Under the pieces are notes generated by a model. The model did not search any database, was not told where the DNA came from, and was given only the letters and a program-made list of their open reading frames with translations. The position numbers and the translations under genes were made by a program. From Rachicladosporium sp. CCFEE 5018 (Eukaryota; Ascomycota; Dothideomycetes; Cladosporiales; Cladosporiaceae), in the NCBI GenBank assembly GCA_002077045.2, contig KZ111152.1, forward strand, positions 1,167,499-1,194,426: a DNA stretch of 26,928 nt, given 5' to 3'. This document shows positions 1 through 9,050 of the stretch, piece after piece. How positions within the stretch are numbered: the first letter of the stretch is position 1; every line of letters begins with the position of its first letter.

Positions 1-2
1 AC

Positions 3-3000
3 ACCTCCAAGACGTCGCAGGCGAGTCTTGACGCTGCCTACTCCCTCACAGACGTCCTGCTCAACAGCGTCGGATTCCGTGGCCTCACCGGCTACGGCAT
101 TATGGCCGACATCCTGAAGGCTGCTAGCGACAAGAAGAGCCCTACGAAGCGAGAGGGTGCCATGTTCGCACTGGGCGCCATCTTCGAGCGCTTCCCGCCA
201 AAGGCAAAGATCAGCGAAGTCATCTTCTTCATCACAGAGCGAGGAGCCGTTCCTTGCGCTCTTGACGCACTTGCAGACAAGAACAGTGCAGTCAAAGAGG
301 GCGCTCGGTACGCTCTCGATGCGCTGTACGCACATCTCAATGCAGAGGCCAAGGTCTACGGACTTCTGCCAGTCCTCATGCGGTACCTGCGAAAAGTCAC
401 TGGAAAGTGGCAGGGTACAGTGGGTGCTTTCGAGCTGATCGGACGCATGGCGGACAACGCACAAATGGGCATGGAAAACATCGAGGTCGAGAAAGCCAAG
501 GATGTCTTGCGAGAAGCCATGGGCAAGAGACTCGAGAGCATGATTCCAGTCGTTGAACAGGGCATGCACGACTTGAAGTCCGAGGTCTCGAAGCAGGCCA
601 TCAAGACAATGGACAGCCTCGCCACCCTGTTGTCAAACGACGATGTTGCGCCGAGAATACCACTGATTGTCAAGAGCATACAAGATCCGAGCACAGAGGC
701 ACAGAAGAAGACGATACACGCACTCAGTCAGACGACGTTCGTGACAATTGTCACTTCACCGGTGCTGGCCATGCTCACGCCCATTCTCGAGCGGTCGCTC
801 AATACACTGACTACAACACAAGAGGTGATCCGACAAACAGTCGTGGTCGTGGAGAACTTGACAAAGCTGGTACACGACCCGATAGAAGCCCGAACTTTCT
901 TGCCCAGGCTACTACCTGGTGTGCAGAAAGTCTGCAACACTGCATCCTTACCTGAAGTCCGCGAGATCGGTCAAAGAGCTGTGGACGTCATGAATAAGGC
1001 CATGAACATCGGAGGTGACCAACATGCGGATGATGCCGCTACGCGTACAACTGCGAACGAGGTGTTGGCAGTGCTCGAGCGCGAAGTCAAGGCAAATGGC
1101 GGTCTGTTGAACTACCCAGGTGACTCTGAGGTATGGCAAGAAGCGAAGATGTACATTGCAGATCTGCTGGCAGAGGACATCAATCAGCGCGTGCTCGAGC
1201 GCCTGGTTCTTAACTCGGCAGCATACTTGCAGCCGCTCATGGATAACTCGGATGCAGCCGCGGAGAGCATCCGCCAGCACTTTATCGCAGAGGACAATCG
1301 CAAGTTCGGCGCTCCCATCAAGGAGGATGACGGCGAGACTGAGATCGTGAACGCTACCTTCTCGCTTGGGTACGGAGGCATGCTCTTGCTATCGCACACC
1401 AACTTGCGACTTCTCAAGGGTCACCGCTACGGTCTCTGTGGTCGCAACGGTGCAGGCAAGAGTACGCTGATGCGCTCAATCGCAAGTGGCAAGCTTGATG
1501 GCTTCCCTCCGCAAGATCAGGTTCGCACGTGCTTTGTCGAGCACAACCAAGGCGAGGACGCAGACTTGACGATCTTGGAGTACACCCTCAAGGATCCCGA
1601 GCTCCAAAATGAGGGCAAAGAGAAGATCATCGCCGTGCTAGAAGAAGTGGGCTTTTCATCAGGACCCAACGGCCGACAAAACGAGATGGTCGGCTCTCTG
1701 TCCGGTGGCTGGAAGATGAAGTTGGCGTTGGCGAGAGCTATGTTGATGCGTGCTGATGTCTTCCTCCTCGACGAACCTACCAACCATCTTGATGTCGCCA
1801 ACGTGAAGTGGCTCGCAGAGTATCTCAAGACGCACACTGAGATCACCTCTCTGATCGTGTCCCACGACTCTGGTTTCCTCGACGAGGTCTGTACCGACAT
1901 CTATCACTATGAGCAGAAGAAGCTTGTCAACTACAAGGGTAACTTGGCTGCATTCGTGCGCCAGAAGCCCGAGGCGAAGAGCTACTACACGCTCAGCGCA
2001 GCAGTGCAGTCCTTCAAGTTCCCTCCTCCTGGCATCTTGACCGGTGTCAAGAGCAACACTCGCTCCATCCTGCGCATGACGAACTGCACCTTCACCTACC
2101 CCGGTGCCACGAAACCCAACCTCTTTGACGTCTCCGCCTCCCTCTGCCTCAGCAGCAGAGTGGCCATCATCGGTCCCAATGGTGCCGGCAAGTCAACCCT
2201 CATCAAGCTCCTCACAGGCGAGACGGTCCCGCAACAAGGCAAAGTCGAGAAGCACCCCAATCTGCGCATAGGTTATATCAAGCAGCACGCCCTCGAGCAC
2301 GTTGAGATGCACATGGAGAAGACACCGAACCAGTACCTCCAATGGCGCTACGCCAACGGCGACGATCGTGAAGTCCTCATGAAGCAGACTCGCGTCTTGA
2401 CTGACGCCGACAAACTCCAAATGGAGAAAACGATCGAGCTCCCCAACGACATGGGCTCCCGCAAGATCGAAGCCCTTATCGGTCGGCAAAAGTACAAGAA
2501 GTCCTTCCAGTACGAAGTCAAGTGGATCGGCTTCCTACCCAAAGACAACTCGATGGTCATGCGTGAGACTCTCCTTGCACAAGGCTTCTCCAAGCTGATC
2601 CAAGAATTCGACGACCACGAGGCAAGTCGCGAGGGTCTTGGGTTCCGCTCTCTCGAGCCAAAGGTCATCTCGAAGCACTTCGAAGACGTGGGATTGGATC
2701 CCGAAATCGCGAACCACAATGAGATCTCCGGCCTGTCAGGAGGCCAGAAAGTCAAGGTTGTGTTGGCGGGCGCCATGTGGAATAACCCGCATCTCCTCGT
2801 CCTTGACGAACCCACCAATTTCCTCGACCGCGACTCCCTCGGAGGCCTCGCAGTCGCAATCCGAGACTACAAAGGCGGCGTCGTAATGATCTCCCACAAC
2901 GAAGAGTTCGTCGGCGCGCTCTGCCCTGAGCAATGGCACGTCGAAGCCGGCCGCCTCACGCAAAAAGGCCACCTCGCTGTAGCCCTCGATCGCTTCGAGG

Positions 3001-3254
3001 ACTCCCGGCCTGGCTCTGCGTTCGCTTCAAGCGCCGTCAGCAGTAGTAATGTCTCCTCGGCGGCGCCGTCAACGAACGGCACGCCTGCTGGCAGCGGCGA
3101 TGAGGGCGATATGAAGTTCAAGGCGAAGAAGAAGAAGAAGCTCACGAGGGCGCAGATGAAGGAGGCGGAGGTTCGGCGGAGGTTGAGGCATATTGAGTGG
3201 TTGAATAGTCCGAAGGGGACGCCGCATCCGCCGGATACTGATACGGAGGACTAG
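3..3254 (+). CDS. NEW1: New1/Elf1-type EF3-like ABC ATPase, 5'-truncated by the window edge
   Basis: A cytosolic ribosome-associated ATPase of the EF3 branch of ABCF proteins. Yeast New1 is known to tune translation termination and recycling. The frame is open from base 3, so the true start lies upstream; the first visible Met is at 102. Numbering from that Met: HEAT-like helical repeats cover roughly 1-330. The first ABC cassette has Walker A GRNGAGKST at 447, signature LSGGW at 533 and Walker B with LLDEPTNHLD near 554. The second has GPNGAGKST at 691, LSGGQ at 878 and VLDEPTNFLD near 901. A chromodomain-like insert (about 784-850) sits inside the second cassette, as in all EF3-type proteins. 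The C-terminus has a short lysine run (about 1007) and ends RRRLRHIEWLNSPKGTP plus an acidic tail. As I recall, this end resembles New1 and S. pombe Elf1 rather than the KKKK-rich tail of canonical EF3. No intron is seen in the visible part. It converges on the sugar transporter. Confidence 0.85.
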   Translation, partial: TSKTSQASLDAAYSLTDVLLNSVGFRGLTGYGIMADILKAASDKKSPTKREGAMFALGAIFERFPPKAKISEVIFFITERGAVPCALDALADKNSAVKEGARYALDALYAHLNAEAKVYGLLPVLMRYLRKVTGKWQGTVGAFELIGRMADNAQMGMENIEVEKAKDVLREAMGKRLESMIPVVEQGMHDLKSEVSKQAIKTMDSLATLLSNDDVAPRIPLIVKSIQDPSTEAQKKTIHALSQTTFVTIVTSPVLAMLTPILERSLNTLTTTQEVIRQTVVVVENLTKLVHDPIEARTFLPRLLPGVQKVCNTASLPEVREIGQRAVDVMNKAMNIGGDQHADDAATRTTANEVLAVLEREVKANGGLLNYPGDSEVWQEAKMYIADLLAEDINQRVLERLVLNSAAYLQPLMDNSDAAAESIRQHFIAEDNRKFGAPIKEDDGETEIVNATFSLGYGGMLLLSHTNLRLLKGHRYGLCGRNGAGKSTLMRSIASGKLDGFPPQDQVRTCFVEHNQGEDADLTILEYTLKDPELQNEGKEKIIAVLEEVGFSSGPNGRQNEMVGSLSGGWKMKLALARAMLMRADVFLLDEPTNHLDVANVKWLAEYLKTHTEITSLIVSHDSGFLDEVCTDIYHYEQKKLVNYKGNLAAFVRQKPEAKSYYTLSAAVQSFKFPPPGILTGVKSNTRSILRMTNCTFTYPGATKPNLFDVSASLCLSSRVAIIGPNGAGKSTLIKLLTGETVPQQGKVEKHPNLRIGYIKQHALEHVEMHMEKTPNQYLQWRYANGDDREVLMKQTRVLTDADKLQMEKTIELPNDMGSRKIEALIGRQKYKKSFQYEVKWIGFLPKDNSMVMRETLLAQGFSKLIQEFDDHEASREGLGFRSLEPKVISKHFEDVGLDPEIANHNEISGLSGGQKVKVVLAGAMWNNPHLLVLDEPTNFLDRDSLGGLAVAIRDYKGGVVMISHNEEFVGALCPEQWHVEAGRLTQKGHLAVALDRFEDSRPGSAFASSAVSSSNVSSAAPSTNGTPAGSGDEGDMKFKAKKKKKLTRAQMKEAEVRRRLRHIEWLNSPKGTPHPPDTDTED

Positions 3255-3664
3255 AGTTGTCTTGCGATGGTCTGGGGTCGAGGTATGGACATGGAAGCGA
3301 TGGGTATTGACGGCTCTGGAAAATTGTGATTTTGCGCAAGGCGTTGTGGTGTGCTTGCTGGGTAATGGATTGTTACTTGGAGGTAGACTATAGACATTGC
3401 CCGCGAGCATGAGGACACGCATTGAATATCGAGATCAAACTCCTGTCCCTTCAGAACGTTTCCCCGTTGCCTGACCACGTCCAATGCTCTGAGTAGCTAC
3501 GAGTAGTCTTAGTCGGGAAGCCAGAGACGCTGTATATTTGTTACCCAGTGATGAGATGACAATACTCGTACATGCGCTACGCAACACCCCGTATCCTAGG
3601 TCATGTATCTCGTGTCCACCCCCAGAACGCCCTCGCTCTCCCCGGCCACTGATACCTCACTTCT
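3255..3664. other. Intergenic, convergent 3' ends
   Basis: These 410 bp separate the stop of the NEW1-like gene (+) from the stop of the sugar transporter (-), so they should hold both 3' UTRs and polyadenylation regions. Short open frames here overlap one another in several frames and resemble nothing. No canonical AATAAA, tRNA or repeat was seen. Confidence 0.7.
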
Positions 3665-5785
3665 CTAGTATCCACTCCCCGCGCTCCTCACACCCCTAGC
3701 AGCATACTTATCCACGCTCGTCCTGCTGATCACCGGACTCGGCGCAGCCTCCTCGCCCATGCCGCCCTCAAACCCAGGAATCGTGTTGCTGTTCCCGTCC
3801 AGCGTCCTCGAGCTGTTAGGTCGCAAAGGACTAACGCCATTAGAGCTTACTCTCGTCATGGCCGAGGGCCTCTGCCCGTGCTGCCCGAGGGTGTCACTCC
3901 CACGGCTGCTACCGCGGTAATCCCTCTCCTTCTCGCTGTTATCAAACGTCCCAATCCTCGTGCCGTCGTCCGAGCTACCGCCTTCCTCAGGCGAATCGCG
4001 GAGTGTGGTCGTCCCGCCGTCGGATGTTTTGATCTCGTCGCTGAAGCGGACGTGCTTCTTATGCCACTCGCTCTCACTGTATACGAACTGCTCGTCGCCG
4101 CCCTTACCGTACCACAGCGGCTCGTTGGCGGCTATGCGCACGACATTTAGATAGGGTTTCGGTTGTGTGGAGGCGGTGTGGAAGATTACGTCGATTTCTT
4201 CGAGGGAGCGGAAGCCGGTTTCGGGGTAGAAGAAGTAGATTATGGGGACGATGAAGGCGTTACTGTGGAGGTTGTTAGCTTGGGAGTTTGGGAGAGGGAG
4301 GGAGGGGAGGGGGCTAGAAGGCTTACGTCAGGGCGAAGATTATGTATGTTTTGTAGCCGATGTTGTGGAAGGCTACGGGGGCGATTTGGACGATGGCGTA
4401 GTTGCTGAGAGCTGTCAGTAATAGTCACGTAGTAGATCGCAGAGCTGAAGACTTACACGACCCAGTTCGATGCCGTGGAAATGGCGTTCGCCGGTCCGCG
4501 AATCCTCAATGGCACAACCTCGACCTGGTACAACCAGGCCATACCCTGCCAACCAATTGCAAAGAACGTGCAGTAGACGAACAGGAAAGCAGTGCCCACG
4601 CCGTGCGCAGCGGTGGTATCCAGCTTAAGCATGATAGTCAAGATGACCATGCTAATAGACATGCCGGAGGCACCAAACATCATGAGACTGCGTCGTCCCC
4701 AGAAGCGGTCGATACCGATGACCGGGACAATCGAGGCGAGGAAGTACTCCGTGCCGGCGCCAGCAGCAATGAGACGAGCCTGCCAGCCGTTGAAGCCGTA
4801 TAGCTGCAGCAGCATGAGGGCGAGAAACTGCGTAACGAGGTTCACGCCAGTGCTCTGCTGGAAGATCTGGAGCGTTACGGCAAGCACAGTGCGGTGAACG
4901 TGCCTGTAGTCGCCCATCTGGAAAACAGTATTGAAGCCGCCCTTGGACATCTCCAGCACAGCGTCCTTGATCTGCAGAAACTCCTGGTGTACCTGCTCGC
5001 TGTCCTTGGGGATGTCGTTGAGTGCGGAGAGTACATTGATTGCCTCTTCTTCACGCCCTGTCAAGATGAGCCATCGAGGAGACTCAGGAAGCCAGATCAT
5101 CAATGACATGGTAAGAAGGATGAAGATGACCTGGATGGCGATTGGCGCCCTCCATGCAGCTGAGTTGGGGTCCAGCCAGCCGAAGGCGAAGCCCATCCAG
5201 TAAGAAAACGACAGTCCAGCAGCGATGAAAGCACCGGCCGTGATCATCAAGAGAGTGCCGCGGCGATGGGCCTTAGTGCACTCAGCCTGCCATGCTGGGA
5301 CGGTGGCAGTCGTGAAGCCATTGCCGAAGCCAGCAATAGCTCGCCCAACCATCAGCTGCGCATAGCTGAAGGAAGAGCATTGAATGATCTCGCCGATGAG
5401 AAGGAACAGCAGTCCGATGAAGATGGTCTTCTTGCGACCAAGCCTGTCGCCGAGGAAGATGGTAAGAATTGCAGAAACGAAGCAGCCCAAGTTCCAGATC
5501 CCTACGGTGATGCCCTGCACGGCGGCGACGGTCTCGCTGAGGGGTTTGCCAATGGTGTCGAGCTGAGGGAATTGCGATCGAAACGCGCCAACGGTCAATA
5601 TGCTGGCGAAATCACCCTGATCGTATCCGAACAAGCTGTCTCAGAGTCAGCACCGTTGGTATGCCACGAGTCGCGAACATCGCCGGATGTACTCACAAGA
5701 AGGCCAGACCCGCGACAACACCAATGAGGATGCTGAGCGCTGGACCTCGAAGGCCCATGTACTGCGTGACCTCAGAATGCGACAT
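3665..5785 (-). CDS. MFS sugar transporter with long hydrophilic C-tail (4 exons, complete)
   Basis: A plasma-membrane sugar porter of the Sugar_tr (MFS) family; the substrate cannot be told. Exons on the minus strand: 5697-5785, 4457-5635, 4327-4404 and 3665-4262. Introns of 61, 52 and 64 bp have donors GTGAGT, GTAAGT and GTAAGC and CAG acceptors. The splice gives 647 residues in one frame. Family motifs seen: GDRLGRK (about 92-98, loop 2-3), PESPRW (213-218), QQSTGVN (from about 289), GIDRFWGRR (about 337-345), PLRIRG before TM11, and PETGF (462-466) after the last membrane segment. The first 30 residues include TM1, ending at LFGYDQG. About 160 residues after roughly 490 are Ser/Gly/Asp-rich and non-membrane, so the protein is longer than the usual 500-560. 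It is divergent with the dehydrogenase at 6849. The 5' part (5309-5785) lies in the duplicated block. Confidence 0.88.
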
Positions 5786-6680
5786 GATTGACCTTGAAGC
5801 TGAGTATCAAGCGTCCTGTATCAATCCCAACTCCTTTCAGTAGACCGACGAAAAGAATGGAAAGAGCGATCGTAGACACAGAAAGAGAAGTCTTCGAACC
5901 TCGGAGTCCACTCCTACCGTAATGAAATCAGCACTCTCGCCATCTCTCCACCGCACCCGCCCTGTCGTTGTGGAGATAGCCTTCACAGAGGAAACCCCTG
6001 CAAAGCGTGCTGGAAGAGCCTTATCGACATGCTTTGCAGTGACGTATCGATGTACTGCAGTCCATGCGTTTGCGCTACACAGGCCGGGTAGACGTGCATT
6101 GATGTCGACAAACGCCGGTGATGTATACCAGATCTGTCAGTCCGGCCTGTCACCCTCTCGCGGTAGGCGGTCAAATTGGTATGTCGACTCGCAATCGTTC
6201 GCAGCGTACGACGAAGTACGGCCAGACTCCTCGATCGCATCGCCTCGCCCCTCTCAACGCCCTCAAGAGAGACATTTCGAACCCTCTTCCATCAGCGGCG
6301 CGTGAAAATGACAGGGATCCCGACTTCCGGCTCCCGCTTCCAGCGTTCTGTTCCTTGCAGGAGAGCGCGTCCGCATCAGTCACTGGCTGCGCAGGGATCT
6401 GGAGATCGATCGATGTGCAGTGTGCACTTCGACGACCCCGGTTCGCGGTCTTGCCGTCGGGGAACCGTGTGCCGAGCCGGCCTGACATGTCGAAGAGAGA
6501 CACGTGATATTGGTCCAAAGTAAGACGTGGTGGGCGGTGACCCTAATATTCAACTGTAGTCGACGGTGGACGATATCGCTCTGATGTCAGTCCGCTCGGT
6601 CAAGGAAGGATCCGATTTTGACGCGTTTGACTCGACGCGATGGACTTGGGCGACGGATTTGACGACAGTGTGTGCACGAA

Positions 6681-6708
6681 GCGGGGTCGACGATGATGTC
6701 TGGCGGGG
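6681..6708 (+). promoter_or_regulatory. Pair of CreA-like sites (SYGGRG)
   Basis: GCGGGG occurs at 6681-6686 and again at 6703-6708, as direct repeats 22 bp apart, 141-168 bp upstream of the dehydrogenase ATG. CreA/Cre1, the carbon catabolite repressor of filamentous ascomycetes, binds SYGGRG, and closely spaced pairs are the more effective sites. The hexamer is degenerate and common by chance, so this is a suggestion only. Confidence 0.3.
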
Positions 6709-6763
6709 TGTCCGCAAAACCGTAGCGAAGTATACTTAAGTACATAAAGCGACGAGGCCGACC

Positions 6764-6793
6764 ATGTTCGTTGCTCGAACGTGTCTCACGTAG
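6764..6793 (+). promoter_or_regulatory. Nine-codon uORF upstream of the dehydrogenase
   Basis: ATG at 6764 has A at -3 and opens a 9-codon frame ending TAG at 6791-6793, 55 bp before the main ATG. It lies just downstream of the TATA-like element, so whether it is in the mRNA depends on the transcription start. It is identical in the second copy (16851-16880), although three substitutions fall just upstream at 6751-6754. Confidence 0.3.
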
Positions 6794-6848
6794 TACAGTT
6801 TCCTACTCGTGGTCTCGCGAGGTATTGTCAACTGCCCTACACCCCAAC

Positions 6849-8012
6849 ATGTCTGCTTCGAGTGCCCCCAACTACCACATAGCCTCCATCCCCGGCGACG
6901 GCATTGGCGTCGACATAACCCAAGCCGCCAAAACCGTCCTCTCAACCCTCTCCACAGCTTCCAAAGCCTTCACTTTAACCTACACAGACCTCGACTGGTC
7001 CTCCTCCGCCTACCTCCAACGAGGCTACTACATGCCCGAAGACTGGGCGACCCAACTCCGTAAACACGATGCAATCTACTTCGGCGCTGTGGGCTGGCCG
7101 TCGGTGCCGGACCATATTTCGCTATGGCAGATGATCTTGCCGATTCGGCAGCAGATGAACCAGTATGTGAATGTGCGGCCGACGAGGATATTGGCTGGGA
7201 CGAAGAGTCCAGTTGCGGCGTGCCAGAAGGATCCAAAGTTGCTGGACTGGGTGATTGTCCGGGAGAACTCTGAGGGGGAGTATGCGGGCCAGGGAGGGAC
7301 GACGCATGGGCATACGAAAGATGCGATTGCGACGGAGCTGGCGATCTTCACGTATGTGGGGATCGAAAGGATCATGAGATTCGCGTTCGAGGTTGCGAAG
7401 AGTAGGCCGAGGAAGAAGTTGACAATGGTGACGAAGTCGAACGCGCAGAGGCATGGAATGGTATTATGGGACAAGGTCTTCTATGAGGTCGCTGAGGAAT
7501 ACAAGGGTGTTGTGGAGTTCGACAAGATGCTCGTTGATGCCATGACCGTGAGGATGGTGGAGAAGCCGGAGTCAATGGACACCATTGTGGCGACGAACCG
7601 TGAGTGACTTGCCTGCTGTAGGAAGCATTGACAGCGCTGACCTGATCCAGTACACGCGGACATCCTCTCCGACCTAGCAGCCGCTCTAGCAGGGTCCATC
7701 GGAATCGCACCATCTTCAAATCTCGACCCCACGCGGAAGAACCCTTCGATGTTCGAACCCATACATGGCTCAGCACCAGACATAGCTGGCAAGGGCATTG
7801 CTAATCCAGTCGGAGCTTTCTGGTCTGCAGCAGAGATGGTGCGATGGCTCGGCAACGGCAAGCTGGACGAGACCGCAGAGCGACTGATGCAAGCCATCGC
7901 GAATGTGACCGTGACGGGTGTCAAAACCCGAGATCTCGGCGGCGAGAAGAGCACGGCGGAGGTGACTGATGCTGTGTGTCAGGAGATAGTGAAGCTATTC
8001 AGCAAGCCGTAG
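6849..8012 (+). CDS. Tartrate/D-malate-type decarboxylating dehydrogenase, left copy
   Basis: A metal- and NAD-dependent beta-decarboxylating dehydrogenase of the isocitrate/isopropylmalate family. It most resembles tartrate dehydrogenase/D-malate dehydrogenase, which oxidises tartrate or D-malate. Exons are 6849-7599 and 7651-8012. The 51-bp intron has GTGAGT, branch CTGAC and CAG, giving 370 residues. Start chosen at ATG 6849, ten residues before the first beta strand IASIPGDGIG. Expected active-site residues are visible: R138, Y145 in ENSEGEYAG, K196 in MVTKSN, and metal-binding Asp 230, 254 and 258. The C-terminal motif FEPIHGSAPDIAGKGIANP is typical of the family. No mitochondrial presequence or PTS1 is evident (the end is FSKP). 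3-isopropylmalate dehydrogenase is less likely because the GWPSVPDHISLW region fits the tartrate/malate subfamily better. It converges on IMP2. Confidence 0.85.
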
Positions 8013-8137
8013 TACTTACCTCCACGCAAACTCGTTGGGTATGCCTTGGGTCGCCACGGAAGGCACGTGCTGCGCACGCAGTATGAGCTCTGATGTGGTC
8101 GTCTTAAGCGGCGAAGGGCAGTGTAGGGCAACGACGG

Positions 8138-8779
8138 TCACTCAAACATGTCCCTGAACCCTTCAGGCGGTACTCCCTGCTTGCCGTACACTACCCTCGT
8201 TCCAATCCTCCTCCGATCTTCCCAAGGTTTCGTTCCCATCCGCTCCCAAGGATATACAATAGTCGGCGCATGACCAATAATCAGACTCTTGCTGATCGGC
8301 CCAAAGTTATTACTGTCATTGCTACTTCGCCAGTTGTCACCCTCAACCCACACATGCCCAAACGGCACCTCGAACTTCGGTCCCATCTGATCCCAGCTTT
8401 CCGCTTGAGTTCGATCGGCTTCCTCACGTCCAGAGCTACGATCCACACCTCCAGGCCTCCGGCGCGGATCAAGAATCACAGTGTCTCCTTCGAGAGCCAC
8501 AACGCGCTTCACTGCTGTCCTGTCGGGGCGCTGTGGGGAGCGGTAAGTCACCAATTCGCCTCGCACGAGATTCGCACTGGGAGACACCTTGGACCAAAGC
8601 ACCCGGTCACAGCGGCCAGTGAGGTTGTAGTCTGGGGACAGCGTTGGGGACATCGAGGTCCCCGTCACGGGGGTGATCTCGTAGAGATTGTCCTGGATTG
8701 CTACTGCTGCAGCGGCTGGAACAGTGACAGCAAGTATCAGACGGCGGACTGCGCGGGGGTAAGAAAAGCGGGCGGCCAT
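8138..8779 (-). CDS. IMP2: Mitochondrial inner membrane protease subunit Imp2-like (signal peptidase I family), left copy
   Basis: A membrane-anchored serine protease of the S26 family. Imp1/Imp2 cleave presequences of proteins sorted to the mitochondrial intermembrane space. Start chosen at ATG 8779 (213 residues, single exon), because the N-terminus then reads as a short basic stretch followed by a hydrophobic anchor (about 13-28). The frame extends upstream to 8983, but the added 68 residues resemble nothing. The nucleophile Ser42 lies in GTSMSPTL, the general base Lys90 in AVKRVVALEGD, and the signature HVWVEGDN follows. About 35 Arg/Asp/Glu-rich residues between VILDPRR and the HVWVEGDN box form an insert compared with yeast Imp2 (177 residues). 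Imp1 is less likely given the ITPVTGTSMSPTLSP and NLTGRCDRVLW context. It converges with the dehydrogenase and diverges from the phosphatase. Confidence 0.85.
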   Translation of the reverse strand: MAARFSYPRAVRRLILAVTVPAAAAVAIQDNLYEITPVTGTSMSPTLSPDYNLTGRCDRVLWSKVSPSANLVRGELVTYRSPQRPDRTAVKRVVALEGDTVILDPRRRPGGVDRSSGREEADRTQAESWDQMGPKFEVPFGHVWVEGDNWRSSNDSNNFGPISKSLIIGHAPTIVYPWERMGTKPWEDRRRIGTRVVYGKQGVPPEGFRDMFE

Positions 8780-9050
8780 GGAGAAGGTCGCAATGCCCAG
8801 ATAATCTTTCGACTGGTCAACATCAAAACATGATGGTTGCAGAGCCTCGACCCTCCAAACAAGTCTCGCTTCTACTGTAGTGGGAGTAACCGCACCGATT
8901 GAGACAAACTTCTTTACGATGTATCGGAGTATCTTCCTCCGAGGCAGCCGAGGTGACGGACTCCAATGGCACACCGCACACAAAGTTATGCGGCATGACT
9001 GTTGGTTTACTTGAGATCACTTGTGACCAAAGAGTCAAATAGGATCAAGA
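8780..9050. promoter_or_regulatory. Divergent promoter, IMP2 / phosphatase
   Basis: This 271-bp spacer lies between the start codons of IMP2 (-) and the phosphatase (+), so both core promoters must be here or overlap the coding regions. No clear TATA box or known motif was seen. An in-frame extension of IMP2 covers most of it but looks non-coding. Confidence 0.5.

Larger units (their letters stand above)
5786..6848. promoter_or_regulatory. Divergent promoter region, transporter / dehydrogenase
   Basis: These 1,063 bp lie between the starts of the sugar transporter (-) and the tartrate-type dehydrogenase (+). A TATA-like stretch TATACTTAAGTACATAAAG begins at 6731, 118 bp before the dehydrogenase ATG, and contains the palindrome TACTTAAGTA. 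Two GCGGGG hexamers (6681-6686 and 6703-6708) match the CreA consensus SYGGRG. ACGCGT (6621) and ACGCGA (6635) are also present. A nine-codon uORF occupies 6764-6793. Several overlapping open frames (about 5922-6523, both strands) are not credible genes: they overlap heavily, look like no family, and change length between the two copies. Confidence 0.6.

Noticed and set aside
5922..6523. Overlapping open frames of 85-129 codons on both strands between the transporter and the dehydrogenase
   Set aside because: They overlap in several frames, have no recognisable domain, and the matching frames differ in length between the copies (a 141-codon frame at 16379-16804 has no counterpart in the left copy). 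The region also has the highest substitution density, as expected for non-coding DNA.
8780..8983. 68-residue N-terminal extension of IMP2
   Set aside because: The frame is open, but the residues resemble nothing and would bury the membrane anchor that normally lies near the N-terminus.
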